From Phytophthora quininea (taxonomy: Eukaryota > Oomycota > Peronosporomycetes > Peronosporales > Peronosporaceae), in contig JAAVTG010000696.1 of assembly GCA_011947345.1 (NCBI GenBank), positions 1-36,898 of the forward strand: DNA of 36,898 nt, read 5' to 3'. Shown one piece after another: positions 20,994 through 30,699 of this stretch (the stretch's first letter is position 1; the number at the start of each line of letters is the position of its first letter). A model generated the notes under the pieces. The model saw only the letters and a list, made by a program, of their open reading frames with translations, did no database searches and was not told the DNA's origin. A program made the translations under genes and the position numbers.

Positions 20994-22509
20994 ATGGAGG
21001 AAATTAGCTCCCTTGACATAAAGAATTACGTTTCATCCAATGGGAGTGTCGAGCCTTTTGTCAATCTTGAAACGATGCAGACGCCGGAGCCGATCCCCAC
21101 CGACGCTCTGCTGCTCCTAGTGAGCGACGACGGCATCCCGTTGCTTGTGCGTACTTATGGTCTAGTGTCCACGCCTCCTAGCGCCGTCGTGGGTGTCGTC
21201 AGCGCATTGTATCACGCTGCACAGCACTCCAACAGCTCGGCGGAGCTGTTGAACCTGGAGGCCAAACACCGCTCCGTCGTCTACGAGAAGACTTCTCTGA
21301 ATTTCCTGCTGGTGTTTGCGTCGGAAAAACCGTGCAACGGCTGCGACTCCAGTAACGCAATGACGCGGAGGATGCTGCGGACGGTGTTTAGGACGCTGCT
21401 GCTGTTGCTTGGGGAGCAGAATCTACGCGACTGGGACGTCTCCAAGCAGCGCGTGGCTGTTACAAAGCAAGCGGAGGTGGTAGACGCAATTGTCAACGGA
21501 TTTTGGACGGACCCTCGCTTCATCTTCGGACGTCCTGTGCGTGACGTACTTGAATTCGTCCATTTGAAGTCGACAGAGGTTGGACAAGAAGAAGAATTGC
21601 TGCAGGGAGCTTGGCTGCAGGGAGAGACTCTTATGGCGGAGTACTTTAAACACGGAGGAAAAGCTCTGAATGCTAGCGAGCTGTTGAGTGTGATCGTGTT
21701 GGCCGAGTGCGTGGGAAGGAGAGACACAAACTACACGCATCATGTTGCGCGGATCTTTGAGGCGAGATTGAAGGCGCATGTGAAAGTGGTGATTCGCAAC
21801 AGCTCGAGAGGGCCATTGGTCACATTTATTGGAGTCTTCAGCGATGAAATGCAGGACAATAATGCGCTTCGTGAGAAGGTTAGTTGTCGATGAAAAGGAT
21901 GAGATGAATGTTTCGAATTTGATGCCAACTGGTCGTTTTGCAGGCGGATCGGCTGCTGCCGTTGCACTCAAAGGCACGGACGAAAGCTCAACCCAGTGAC
22001 CAACTCACCGGACTTCCGAAAACTTTAATTTGGTAGATTGCCTTCTCCTGTATACTGAGCAGATGCAAATACTAACTTGTTTGTGCAGTTCTTACGCCTC
22101 TAGAGTCGGGGATGTTCCTTCTCCGTCTTGCAGGACGCTTTCGTATCTCAATCCGTCGTGGGAAACGATTGTTGCAGCGGAATCCGCTCGTCTGAATCTT
22201 CCTATGAATGCCAAGAAGATACCGCAAGGCTTTTGGTGGAGAGAGCTATGCCAGTTTGCTGCGCATCGCCAAGAAACTGCCTCCTCCATGGCAACTTGGC
22301 CTTCCGACTTTAAACAAGAGGATGAGGTTTGGATTGCTTCTCCTTGGCTGTAGACTAACAATTAACTGAGTTCATCGTAGGCTTTGACATTTCTGCAGCA
22401 TGTACGCGGTCCCATTCAGTTCGTCTCCCTGTGCGTTGGACCTGTTCAAGTAGCAGATATGATGAGTCTAGGAGACGCAATAGCCTCCGCAATGCTTGAC
22501 ATTCAATGA
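20994..22509 (+). CDS. FUZ: Fuzzy homologue (FUZ), CPLANE longin-domain ciliogenesis protein, 4 exons
   Basis: Exons 20994-21878, 21944-22032, 22089-22326 and 22381-22509 (introns 65, 56 and 54 nt) join to 1,341 nt, 446 residues; human FUZ has 418. Alignable blocks: ALLLLVSDDGIPLLVRTYG (human LLCLAASSGVPLFCRS), the next longin strand-helix ending SVVYEKTSLNFLLVF (human TTVVWKSFHDSITLIVL), MLRTVFRTLLLLLGEQNL (human LLQMVFGAMVLLVGLEEL) and the end QEDEALTF...PIQFVSLCVGP (human TEDEVYQ...VRLVALQLG). FUZ with Inturned and Wdpcp forms the CPLANE complex that recruits intraflagellar-transport and Rab-type GTPase cargo at basal bodies. In an oomycete this implies zoospore flagellum assembly. The exon 2-3 region is the least conserved and its splice sites least certain. 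Confidence 0.78.
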
Positions 22510-22605
22510 TGCATTTCATAAAGCCCACCCATGCAAACGAAGACAGCACTAGCTTTGACGCGGTATCATGAAGCTTCAGCGGTGAGCACACGCACTGCCA
22601 CTGCC

Positions 22606-23607
22606 TTACTTGACCTCGTTCACCAGCGGCTCCTTGGCCACATACGCTTTGATGTTGTTCATGGTGGTGTGGCCGATGTTGTCCAGAGCCTCCTTGGTGA
22701 AGAAGGCCTGGTGGCCGGTAATAATCACGTTCGGGAAGGTGAACAGACGCGCGAGCGTCTCATCGGCGATGATGCCGCCGGAGCAATCCGAGTAAAAGTA
22801 CTCTCCTTCACCCTCAAAGACATCAAGCCCCACAGCAGAAACCTGGCCACTTTTCAGTCCCTCTACTAGGGCTTTGGTGTCGATCAGTCCTCCACGACTG
22901 GTGTTGATGATCATCACTCCCTTCTTCATCTTGGCGATGCTCTCGGCGTTGATCATGTGCTTGGTGGTGGGGAATAGTGGCGCATGCAGCGAGATGATGT
23001 CTGCACGCTGCCAGATGTCGTCTTGCGAGACGTACTCCAAGCCGTAGCTCAGAGCCTCCGGGTTCTGCACCACGTCGTAGCCCAGCACTTTAGCCCCAAA
23101 GCCCGCAGCAATACGAGCGAACAGCGCGCCGATCTTGCCCGTGCCCACCACCCCAATAGTGCGACCATGCACGTCAAACCCAAGCAGTCCCGCCAAGCGG
23201 AAGTTCTGCTCGCGCGTGCGGTTGTACGAGCGGTGGATCTTGCGGTTCAGCGTCATCATCAGAGCAGCCGCATGTTCTGCTACCGCGTACGGTGAGTAGG
23301 CTGGCACGCGCGTCACGGCCATGCCCAGCTCCTTGGCCACCTTGAGATCGATCATGTCGAAGCCGGCGCAGCGCAGGAACACGGCGCGGGTGCCGCCAGC
23401 GTGCAGAGCTCGAAGCGCCGCTTCGTCGGCCACGTCATTGACGAAGATGCAGACGCCCTCGCATTTGTCTGCGAGAACGGCGGACGTGGCGTCCAGGCGT
23501 GGCACGAAGAAGACGATCTCGTGCGTGGGGATCACGCCGTCTTCGTTGGCGATGCGCTCCATCGACTCGATGTCGTAGCTGTGCGTGGAGAAGAAGGCGA
23601 TCTTCAT
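22606..23607 (-). CDS. D-lactate dehydrogenase-type 2-hydroxyacid dehydrogenase, cluster copy 1 (subfamily B)
   Basis: Intact intronless 333-residue enzyme of the D-isomer 2-hydroxyacid dehydrogenase family. It reduces pyruvate to D-lactate with NADH, presumably in the cytosol. The NAD-binding loop GVVGTGKIG lies at about 152-160 with acidic D178 of the NAD-preferring type. Catalytic residues are in place: R238 in INTSRGG, E267 in LDVFEGE and H299 in ITGHQAFF. The start at 23607 (MKIAFFSTHS) fits family length; the frame is open 84 nt further upstream but an initiator motif lies 34 bp before this ATG. Subfamily B is marked by MKIAFFSTHS and the C-terminal ADETLARLF...NIGHTTMNNI. It differs from its neighbours at YSDCSGGII (others have YSDRSGAII). 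Confidence 0.92.
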   Translation of the reverse strand: MKIAFFSTHSYDIESMERIANEDGVIPTHEIVFFVPRLDATSAVLADKCEGVCIFVNDVADEAALRALHAGGTRAVFLRCAGFDMIDLKVAKELGMAVTRVPAYSPYAVAEHAAALMMTLNRKIHRSYNRTREQNFRLAGLLGFDVHGRTIGVVGTGKIGALFARIAAGFGAKVLGYDVVQNPEALSYGLEYVSQDDIWQRADIISLHAPLFPTTKHMINAESIAKMKKGVMIINTSRGGLIDTKALVEGLKSGQVSAVGLDVFEGEGEYFYSDCSGGIIADETLARLFTFPNVIITGHQAFFTKEALDNIGHTTMNNIKAYVAKEPLVNEVK

Positions 23608-23640
23608 CTTGGGGAGTTCTTGGGCTGGTACTTGCGTGGC

Positions 23641-23656
23641 GAAAGGAAGAATGAGC
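23641..23656 (-). promoter_or_regulatory. Oomycete initiator-like motif before LDH copy 1
   Basis: On the minus strand the sequence reads GCTCATTCTTCCTTTC, matching the known oomycete initiator plus flanking-promoter-region consensus (GCTCATTYYNCAWTTT) at most positions. It ends 34 bp upstream of the ATG at 23607. Confidence 0.6.
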
Positions 23657-24155
23657 TCAAGATCATCGCGGCCTTTGATGCTTGGACGCATTTCTCTGCG
23701 CTCAGCTGCACCCGCCTCAAAAGTATTTGTTCCAGTTAAGATCGTTTAGTGAAGAGAAGTAGTTTCATGTTGAAGTGACTTCTTTTGTGGATCACCGTAG
23801 ACGCGAAGTTGAACGCCTTGGACGATGCCTGGCCTGGCAGTGTATGTGCTGCGGGTGCGATCGCTAGCGATGGTTGCTGTGCTCCCGTGCGTCTTGGTGC
23901 TAACTTGACCAAGCTCTGCGGACCGCGAATCGTGGCCAGCGCTTTAACCCGGTAACTGCCGTCCAAAACCATTTCAGGTCTCTCATTTCGCCATTCGAGC
24001 TGCCGCTGCAGCCTCCGTTAGCACCGCGCACATTCCCCACGCAGGCAGCAGAACTACCAGCAAAAGACAAACCAACACGCCATCTCGTCTGAACAGAAAT
24101 GTATTTACGTATGATACTATCTGGCGCACCGAACGCCACGGGAAAAGCGACCTCT

Positions 24156-25158
24156 TTACTTGACCTCGTTCACCAGCGGCTCCTTCGCCACATACGCCTT
24201 GACGTTGGCGAACGTCGTCAAGGCAATGTTGTCCAGAGCCTCCTTGGTGAAGAAGGCCTGGTGGCCCGTGATCAGCACGTTCGGGAACGTGAACAGACGC
24301 GCCAGCGTGTCGTCGGCGATGATGGCGCCCGAGCGGTCCGAGTAGAAGTAGTCGCCCTCACCCTCGAACACGTCGAGACCCACCGAGCCGATCTTGCCGC
24401 TCTTCAGGCCGTCCACGAGCGCCTTGGTGTCGATCAGACCGCCGCGGCTCGTGTTGATGACCACGACACCCTCCTTCATCTTGGCGATGCTCTCGGCGTT
24501 GATCGTGTGCTTCGTTGACGGGAACAGCGGGCAGTGCAGCGAGATGATGTCGGCGCGCCCACATCTCGTCCAGCGACACGTACTCGACGCCGTAACTCAG
24601 CGCCTCCGGGTTCTCCACCACGTCGTAGCCCAGCACCTTGGCACCGAAGCCAGCGGCGATGCGGGCGAACAGCGCACCGATCTTGCCCGTGCCCACCACG
24701 CCGATCGTCTTGCCGTGGATATCAAACCCCAGGCCCGACAGACGGAAGTTCTGCTCGCGCGTGCGGTTGTACGAGCGGTGGATCTTGCGGTTCAGCGTCA
24801 TCATGAGCGTCGCGGCGTGCTCCGCCACGGCGTACGGCGAGTAGGCCGGCACGCGCGTCACGGCCATGCCCAGCTCCTTGGCCACCTTGAGGTCGATCAT
24901 GTCGAAGCCGGCGCAGCGCAGGAACATGGCCTTGGTGCCGTTGGCGGCCAGCACACGCAGAGCGGCCTCGTCGGCCACGTCGTTGACGAAGATGCAGACG
25001 GCCTCGCAGCCGGCGGCCAGCTTGGCCGAGTCCTTGTCCAGACGCGGCGCGAAGAAGACGAGCTCGTGCTTGGGGGTGATGCCCTCCTGCTTGGCGATGC
25101 GCTCCATCGACTCGATGTCGTAGCTGTGCGACGAGAAGAAGGCGATCTTGAGGGCCAT
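24156..25158 (-). CDS. D-lactate dehydrogenase-type enzyme, cluster copy 2 (left palindrome arm, frameshifted)
   Basis: Start ATG at 25158 ([12 protein letters not shown], subfamily A). The frame runs through the NAD loop GVVGTGKIG to SLDEMWA, then breaks at about 24558, where 2 nt present in the right-arm copy (TGGCAGCGC there, TGGGCGC here) are missing. The downstream frame resumes and ends at 24156 with R, E and H catalytic motifs intact ([22 protein letters not shown]). It also lacks one Leu codon (SGLGFDIHG versus SGLLGFDVHG). As read, the protein is truncated before the catalytic residues. Either this arm is a recent pseudogene or the lesion is a sequencing error. The initiator-like motif upstream is intact. 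Confidence 0.85.
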
Positions 25159-25203
25159 GGTGGTGGTGGTGGTGGTGGTGGATTGGGGTGTTGTGTTCCT
25201 GGC

Positions 25204-25219
25204 AAAAGGAAGAATGAGA
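25204..25219 (-). promoter_or_regulatory. Oomycete initiator-like motif before LDH copy 2
   Basis: The minus strand reads TCTCATTCTTCCTTTT, 45 bp upstream of the ATG at 25158. The motif is mirrored exactly in the right arm, and it matches the initiator TCATTYY core of oomycete promoters. Confidence 0.55.
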
Positions 25220-25883
25220 GACGTCATCCGCCCCCACGCGAATCTTGCGTGGCTGCTGCTTGGGCTCGGCGCCACCCTCGATGGCTCATCGGACTGGACG
25301 TCACAGCCGGGCCGTCTCTCGGCGCATAAGCCAAGCTGCTTTGCCGTCAAGCATAGAGATGCATGCGAAGCCTCGGCCGCCGCGGTAGCCTTGAGCTGAG
25401 GAGCAAACGAACCTGAGACTTGAGAAGCTCGAAAACTGAAGCAGACGGGCCGGCTGCGCGTGTTTCTGCATTTTGGCGCTGCTTGGTCGAGGTGGACGTT
25501 TCTTGACACGGTTGTAGTACCGTGAGACGCAGAACTGGAAGCCGCGGCTCAATTCGCATCGTGTGCTGACTGTGGGGCGACGCGATCAATCACTTGTGGG
25601 GCTTTTTACTAAACGACACCAGCTGGCTGAACAGCAGAGGACGCTTGCTAAACGACTCGACTTGCGAGCCGCGAGCATAGCGAAGGCTGTTAAAACTTTG
25701 GAGCTTTTGAGTCGGAGGCGGAACGATGCCATGCCACGGGCGCCGTGGCAATCGCGCAGAAATATAAACACGCGGCGATCGAGCTGACGTGGCCAGGGAA
25801 ACTACTCGCCGAACTAAAATGCTGGCGGGGCCCAGAAGGTCCCGCGTCTGAGTAAGCGACCAGGCCTCATGATATCTCTGCGC

Positions 25884-26282
25884 TCAAAGGACGTTCGCGG
25901 CGCGGACGCGTACCGACAATTGGTTTTCCTCGCCTGGGCGCGGAGTTTTGCGTCGAGTTTGGACCTTCGACGCCGGCACCACCGCTGTTGCTGCTGCTGC
26001 TGCTGTTGCTGCTGTGACTGATCCGGATGTGCTTGTCTGTTTAAAGGTGCTGCTGCTGGTGGAGGCGGCCGTCTCCGCGTAGATCTTTCCAGGAGAAATG
26101 TTCACACACACAGTGCAGCCCAAACGCATTTGAAGCGTGGATATCATGCGACTCGCTACGTGTCGCTCTTTTAAGATGTACCAGCCGGTTTGCTTCAGGA
26201 TCGGAGAGTCTCCAGTTGATGCCCGGTTGGTTGGAAAAGCGGTGACGACATTCTCGCTGGCCGCCATTCGAATTTGACACAA
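25884..26282 (-). CDS. Hypothetical ORF crossing from spacer into the left palindrome arm
   Basis: A 132-residue open frame begins at an ATG (26282) in the single-copy spacer and ends in the arm. The spacer-encoded part has ordinary composition (VVTAFPTNRASTGDSPILKQ; CTVCVNISPGK). The arm-encoded part is low complexity (Thr/Ala from CAG-type repeats) and basic. In the mirrored arm the shared tail is joined to unrelated sequence, so the frame is created or truncated by the inverted-repeat junction. No family recognised, and it may not be a gene. Confidence 0.2.
   Translation of the reverse strand: MCQIRMAASENVVTAFPTNRASTGDSPILKQTGWYILKERHVASRMISTLQMRLGCTVCVNISPGKIYAETAASTSSSTFKQTSTSGSVTAATAAAAATAVVPASKVQTRRKTPRPGEENQLSVRVRAANVL
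25984..26014. repeat. CTG/TTG trinucleotide tract near the inner end of the left arm
   Basis: An interrupted CTG repeat (CTG with TTG interruptions) lies about 60 bp inside the inner arm boundary. The complementary CAG tract in the right arm is at about 26688-26718. Such tracts form hairpins, which is of interest for the origin of the inverted repeat. Confidence 0.8.
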
Positions 26283-26628
26283 TGCAAAAGAAAATAAAAC
26301 ACCCGATAGCCAGGTATCGCTGTTTGGCTCCTATAGCAATGTCATCCAGCGCAATCACTCCAAGAACTAAACTATTCATGCAAATTTACACGCAGTCTTG
26401 ATCAGGACAGTGATAATCTAGATTAAATCGACTTCACAGTTGCTTACAACGCCAAGAGAGTTTCCTGCAGCAACTAAAACTGGAGCAAGGATGCCATTTT
26501 CTCCTTTCCACCCAGAGGTCCACATTGGTAGCGATATTTTTTCATGCGCTTCTTGCCACCATTCGAATACGGTTGAACTATTGTGGTATGAAATTATCAT
26601 TTCGCCTGGACGCATCGCGGACTGGGCG
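26074..26628. other. Single-copy spacer of the inverted repeat (555 bp)
   Basis: This is the only non-mirrored sequence between the arms and is more A/T-rich than they are. It holds an open minus-strand stretch at about 26418-26615 (IISYHNSSTVFEWWQEAH; WTSGWKGENGILAPVLVAA) that looks like protein but is unrecognised. It also holds the start of the 25884-26282 frame. The spacer may carry broken exons of a gene interrupted by the inverted duplication. Confidence 0.5.
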
Positions 26629-27482
26629 GACGGCCGCCTCCACCAGCAGCAGCACCTTTAAACAGACAAGCACATCCGGATCAGTCACAGCAGCAACAGC
26701 AGCAGCAGCAGCAACAGCGGTGGTGCCGGCGTCGAAGGTCCAAACTCGACGCAAAACTCCGCGCCCAGGCGAGGAAAACCAATTGTCGGTACGCGTCCGC
26801 GCCGCGAACGTCCTTTGAGCGCAGAGATATCATGAGGCCTGGTCGCTTACTCAGACGCGGGACCTTCTGGGCCCCGCCAGCATTTTAGTTCGGCGAGTAG
26901 TTTCCCTGGCCACGTCAGCTCGATCGCCGCGTGTTTATATTTCTGCGCGATTGCCACGGCGCCCGTGGCATGGCATCGTTCCGCCTCCGACTCAAAAGCT
27001 CCAAAGTTTTAACAGCCTTCGCTATGCTCGCGGCTCGCAAGTCGAGTCGTTTAGCAAGCGTCCTCTGCTGTTCAGCCAGCTGGTGTCGTTTAGTAAAAAG
27101 CCCCACAAGTGATTGATCGCGTCGCCCCACAGTCAGCACACGATGCGAATTGAGCCGCGGCTTCCAGTTCTGCGTCTCACGGTACTACAACCGTGTCAAG
27201 AAACGTCCACCTCGACCAAGCAGCGTCAAAATGCAGAAACACGCGCAGCTGGCCCGTCTGCTTCAGTTTTCGAGCTTCTCAAGTCTCAGGTTCGTTTGCT
27301 CCTCAGCTCAAGGCTACCGCGGCGGCCGAGGCTTCGCATGCATCTCTATGCTTGACGGCAAAGCAGCTTGGCTTATGCGCCGAGAGACGGCCCGGCTGTG
27401 ACGTCCAGTCCGATGAGCCATCGAGGGTGGCGCCGAGCCCAAGCAGCAGCCACGCAAGATTCGCGTGGGGGCGGATGACGTC

Positions 27483-27498
27483 TCTCATTCTTCCTTTT
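27483..27498 (+). promoter_or_regulatory. Oomycete initiator-like motif before LDH copy 3
   Basis: TCTCATTCTTCCTTTT lies 44 bp before the ATG at 27543, the mirror image of the left-arm element. The expected 5' UTR would hold the CCA microsatellite, whose length differs between the arms. Confidence 0.55.
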
Positions 27499-27542
27499 GC
27501 CAGGAACACAACACCCCAATCCACCACCACACCACCACCACC

Positions 27543-28549
27543 ATGGCCCTCAAGATCGCCTTCTTCTCGTCGCACAGCTACGACATCGAGTCGATGGAGC
27601 GCATCGCCAAGCAGGAGGGCATCACCCCCAAGCACGAGCTCGTCTTCTTCGCGCCGCGTCTGGACAAGGACTCGGCCAAGCTGGCCGCCGGCTGCAGGCC
27701 GTCTGCATCTTCGTGAACGACGTGGCCGACGAGGCCGCTCTGCGTGTGCTGGCCGCCAACGGCACCAAGGCCATGTTCCTGCGCTGCGCCGGCTTCGACA
27801 TGATCGACCTCAAGGTGGCCAAGGAGCTGGGCATGGCCGTGACGCGCGTGCCGGCCTACTCGCCGTACGCCGTGGCGGAGCACGCCGCGACGCTCATGAT
27901 GACGCTGAACCGCAAGATCCACCGCTCGTACAACCGCACGCGCGAGCAGAACTTCCGTCTGTCGGGCCTGCTGGGCTTCGACGTGCACGGCAAGACGATC
28001 GGCGTGGTGGGCACGGGCAAGATCGGTGCGCTGTTCGCCCGCATCGCCGCTGGCTTCGGTGCCAAGGTGCTGGGCTACGACGTGGTGCAGAACCCGGAGG
28101 CGCTGAGCTACGGTGTCGAGTACGTGTCGCTGGACGAGATGTGGCAGCGCGCCGACATCATCTCGCTGCACTGCCCGCTGTTCCCGTCGACGAAGCACAC
28201 GATCAACGCCGAGAGCATCGCCAAGATGAAGGAGGGCGTCGTGATCATCAACACGAGCCGCGGCGGTCTGATCGACACCAAGGCGCTCGTGGACGGCCTG
28301 AAGAGCGGCAAGATTTCCGCCGTTGGTTTGGACGTCTTTGAAGGCGAGGGCGACTACTTCTACTCGGACCGCTCGGGCGCCATCATCGCCGATGATACGC
28401 TGGCGCGTCTGTTCACGTTCCCGAACGTGCTGATCACGGGCCACCAGGCCTTCTTCACCAAGGAGGCTCTGGACAACATTGCCTTGACGACGTTCGCCAA
28501 CATCAAGGCGTATGTGGCGAAGGAGCCGCTGGTGAACGAGGTCAAGTAA
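27543..28549 (+). CDS. D-lactate dehydrogenase-type enzyme, cluster copy 3 (right palindrome arm, frameshifted)
   Basis: Subfamily A ([12 protein letters not shown]). The frame breaks at about 27695: the left arm has GGCTGCGAGGCC, here one G is absent (GGCTGCAGGCC), so residues after LAAGC are out of frame. The second frame is then open to the stop at 28547-28549 with the NAD loop GVVGTGKIG and catalytic motifs [14 protein letters not shown] and ITGHQAFF. With one base added the gene would give 335 residues, the same as copy 5. The lesion differs from that in the left arm. Residues [14 protein letters not shown] differ from the left arm (KIGSVGL) and match cluster copy 6 at the DNA level, a likely conversion tract. 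Confidence 0.85.
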
Positions 28550-28868
28550 AGAGGCCGCTTCGCCCGTGGCGTTCGGTGCGCCAGATAGTATCATACGTAA
28601 ATACATTTCTGTTTAGACGAGATGGCGTGTTGGTTTGTCTTTTGCTGGTAGTTCTGCTGCCTGCGTGGGGAATGTGCGCGGTGCTAACGGAGGCTGCAGC
28701 GGCAGCTCGAATGGCGAAATAAGAGACCCGAAATGGTTTTGGACGGCAGTTACCGGGTTAAAGCGCTGGCCACGATTCGCGGTCCGCAGAGCTTGGTCAA
28801 GTTAGCACCAAGACGCACGGGAGCACAGCAACCATCGCTAGCGGTCGCACCCGGAGCACATGTACACT

Positions 28869-29309
28869 AACACGCATGCAGTCATCGTTGCGATTTACCT
28901 TGGGAGTGCATTAACTTCGCAGTTACGATGCCTTCCAAATGGAAATCTCTAGAGCTGCTGAGTGTTCATGTAGGATCGAGCGGACTTGTGTATGTGAAGC
29001 ATTAGCACCGCAACCATTATTCCGTTCATAGTTTCGTCCATGCTCGGCGTTTTGCGGGCTGTTGAGTGCATCGCGGCGTGGCCATTCACTTGTCGATCGT
29101 GACTCACGATGTTAAAGCAGAAAAAAAAAAATATAAACGCGCATTAACTCTTTCACTTGCTGTCGCAGCGAGTATGCAGGGTGGATGCCGGTGTACATGT
29201 AATCCCGCCGATTAGATCCAGGAGCAGGAACTTCATTTTGATTTTGACCAGTTGGCGACGCATGATAAAGAAATAGTTGCTGGAATGGACTCGGACTATT
29301 TGCTACGCC
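28869..29309. other. Intergenic, nothing recognised
   Basis: Single-copy sequence between convergent LDH copies 3 and 4. It contains an A-run with a TATAAA-like box (about 29121-29135). No ORF or repeat here that I can support. Confidence 0.4.
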
Positions 29310-30456
29310 TCACATTTTGACCTCATTCTCGAGAGGCTCATTCGCGATGTACGCCGCGATATTGTCGATAGTTGTGCGCGCAATGTTGTCCAGAGCCTCC
29401 TCTGTGAAGAAGGCCTGGTGGCCCGTGATGACCACATTCGGGAACGTGAAGAGCCGAGCGAGCATGTCGTTGGCGATGATCTCGCCCGAACGGTCCGAGT
29501 AGAAGTAACCTTGCTCGCCCTCGAACACGTCCAGCCCCACGGAAGAGATTTTGTTCGACTTGATACCTTCGACGAGAGCTTCCGTGTTGATAAGAGCACC
29601 TCGACTGGTGTTGATCAACATGACACCGTCCTTCATCTTGGAAATGCTTTCGGCGTTGATCACGTGCTTGGTGCTCGGGAAGAGCGGGCAGTGGAGGAGA
29701 TGATGTCGGCCTGCTTCCAGATCTCGTCCTGACTCACATACTCGACGCCGTAGCTCAGCGCCTCAGGGTTCTCATGGACATCGTACGCGAGCACTCGACA
29801 GCCGAAGCCGCGGCAGATGCGCGCGAAGATGGCACCAATCTTGCCCGTGCCAATGACACCCACCGTCTTGCCGTTCATATCGAACCCCAACAGGCCTGTG
29901 AGGCGGAAGTTCATTTCACGGGTGCGGTTGAAAGCGCGGTGCGTCTTGCGGTTCAGAGTCATCATGAGCGCAACAGCATGTTCAGCCACAGCATAGGGCG
30001 AGTAGGCCGGCACGCGGATCACCGGCATGTTCAGTTCTTTGGCGACAGACAAATCGACCATGTCGAAACCTGCGCAGCGCAGGAACAAGACGCGCGTGCC
30101 TCGATCGTACAGCTGCAGCAACATCGAAAGAAATCCGGAGTGTTAGCATTTGACTTCATATCTACTTCATCCCAACAACAACTTCGTACTCTGCGCAACG
30201 CCACAGCATCCGCCACGTCGTTCACGAAGATGCAAACCGCTTCGCAGTTCTCAGCCAGCTGCGTGGTCTGCTGTGTCAATCGGTTCGAGAAGAACCTGCC
30301 AAGAGATCAATCACTATTACTTGTTTTCGAAGCAGAGGTCAAATACACTGCAGACACTCACACTAGTTCGTTGTCTTTGGTCACGCCGGCATGCTTCGCC
30401 AGGGACTTCAGCGCACCAATTTCGTAGTTGTGGGCCGAGAAGAAGCCGATGCGCAT
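29310..30456 (-). CDS. D-lactate dehydrogenase-type enzyme, cluster copy 4 (divergent, two introns, one frameshift)
   Basis: The most diverged member and the only one with introns: exons 30456-30362, 30295-30190 and 30112-29310 (introns 66 nt with GTGAGT donor and 77 nt with GTACGA donor). Start MRIGFFSAHNYEIGALK aligns with the other copies. NAD loop GVIGTGKIG and catalytic motifs INTSRGA, LDVFEGE and ITGHQAFF are kept. The frame breaks at about 29695, where one C is missing from a C run (minus strand ATCTCCTCCAC); adding it gives 334 residues. The frame stays open upstream to ATGs at 30654 and 30690. The added 66-78 residues are strongly basic with very few acidic residues (MQIPSRTSAWALAKAP...), resembling a mitochondrial presequence, so a mitochondrial isoform is possible. 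Confidence 0.82.
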
Positions 30457-30699
30457 TCCCTTGCGGGGTTGGCGCTGGAGCCGAATTCGCGCTGGGCGAG
30501 TGCCGGCAACCAGTAACGTGTCGCGGTCAGCGGTTGGCGGCGCGCGAAAGTGGCGATGCGCTGCAGCATGGTGCTTGGGTCGAAGAGCTTCTGCTTGGAG
30601 AGGAGTTGGCGCTTTCGCTAATGCCCACGCGGACGTTCGCGAGGGAATTTGCATGGCGAGGCCGTGTCTTTGGACCAGATGAGTGCGCATAACTGCGGC

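Larger units (their letters stand above)
23841..26073. repeat. Left arm of a 2.2-kb near-perfect inverted repeat
   Basis: Reading this arm on the minus strand reproduces 26629-28868 almost base for base. The match covers the 3' flank of the LDH gene, the whole LDH gene, its initiator and 5' region, and about 900 bp beyond including a (CTG)n tract. The outer limit is judged from where the match stops (left GCAGCACATACACT versus right GGAGCACATGTACACT). The inner limit is GGCGGCCGTC. Differences seen: a longer CCA microsatellite just before the ATG, a 3-nt in-frame loss in LDH (one Leu fewer) and a 2-nt loss near 24558. The right arm has its own 1-nt loss near 27695 and a diverged tract at about 28314-28350. 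Confidence 0.92.
26629..28868. repeat. Right arm of the 2.2-kb inverted repeat
   Basis: Reverse-complement counterpart of 23841-26073, ending near GGAGCACATGTACACT. A short frame that lacks an ATG and is rich in Leu/Arg (QLAEQQRTLAKRLDLRAA) is preserved identically in both arms (about 25563-25787 plus, 27139-26915 minus). This shows how recent the duplication or homogenisation is, and is not in itself evidence for a gene. Confidence 0.92.

Noticed and set aside
24394..25329. Long plus-strand ORF through LDH copy 2 (and its mirror at 27578-28606)
   Set aside because: Antisense of a highly GC-biased gene; repeated in all LDH copies because the coding strand is conserved, so it is not independent evidence of a gene.
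25563..25787. 74-residue ORF present identically in both palindrome arms
   Set aside because: Begins with GTG, has no ATG or clear splice acceptor, and its conservation is explained by the recent inverted repeat.
25984..26718. CRISPR-like or satellite array at the CTG/CAG tracts
   Set aside because: They are simple trinucleotide repeats mirrored by the arms, without spacers or unit structure.
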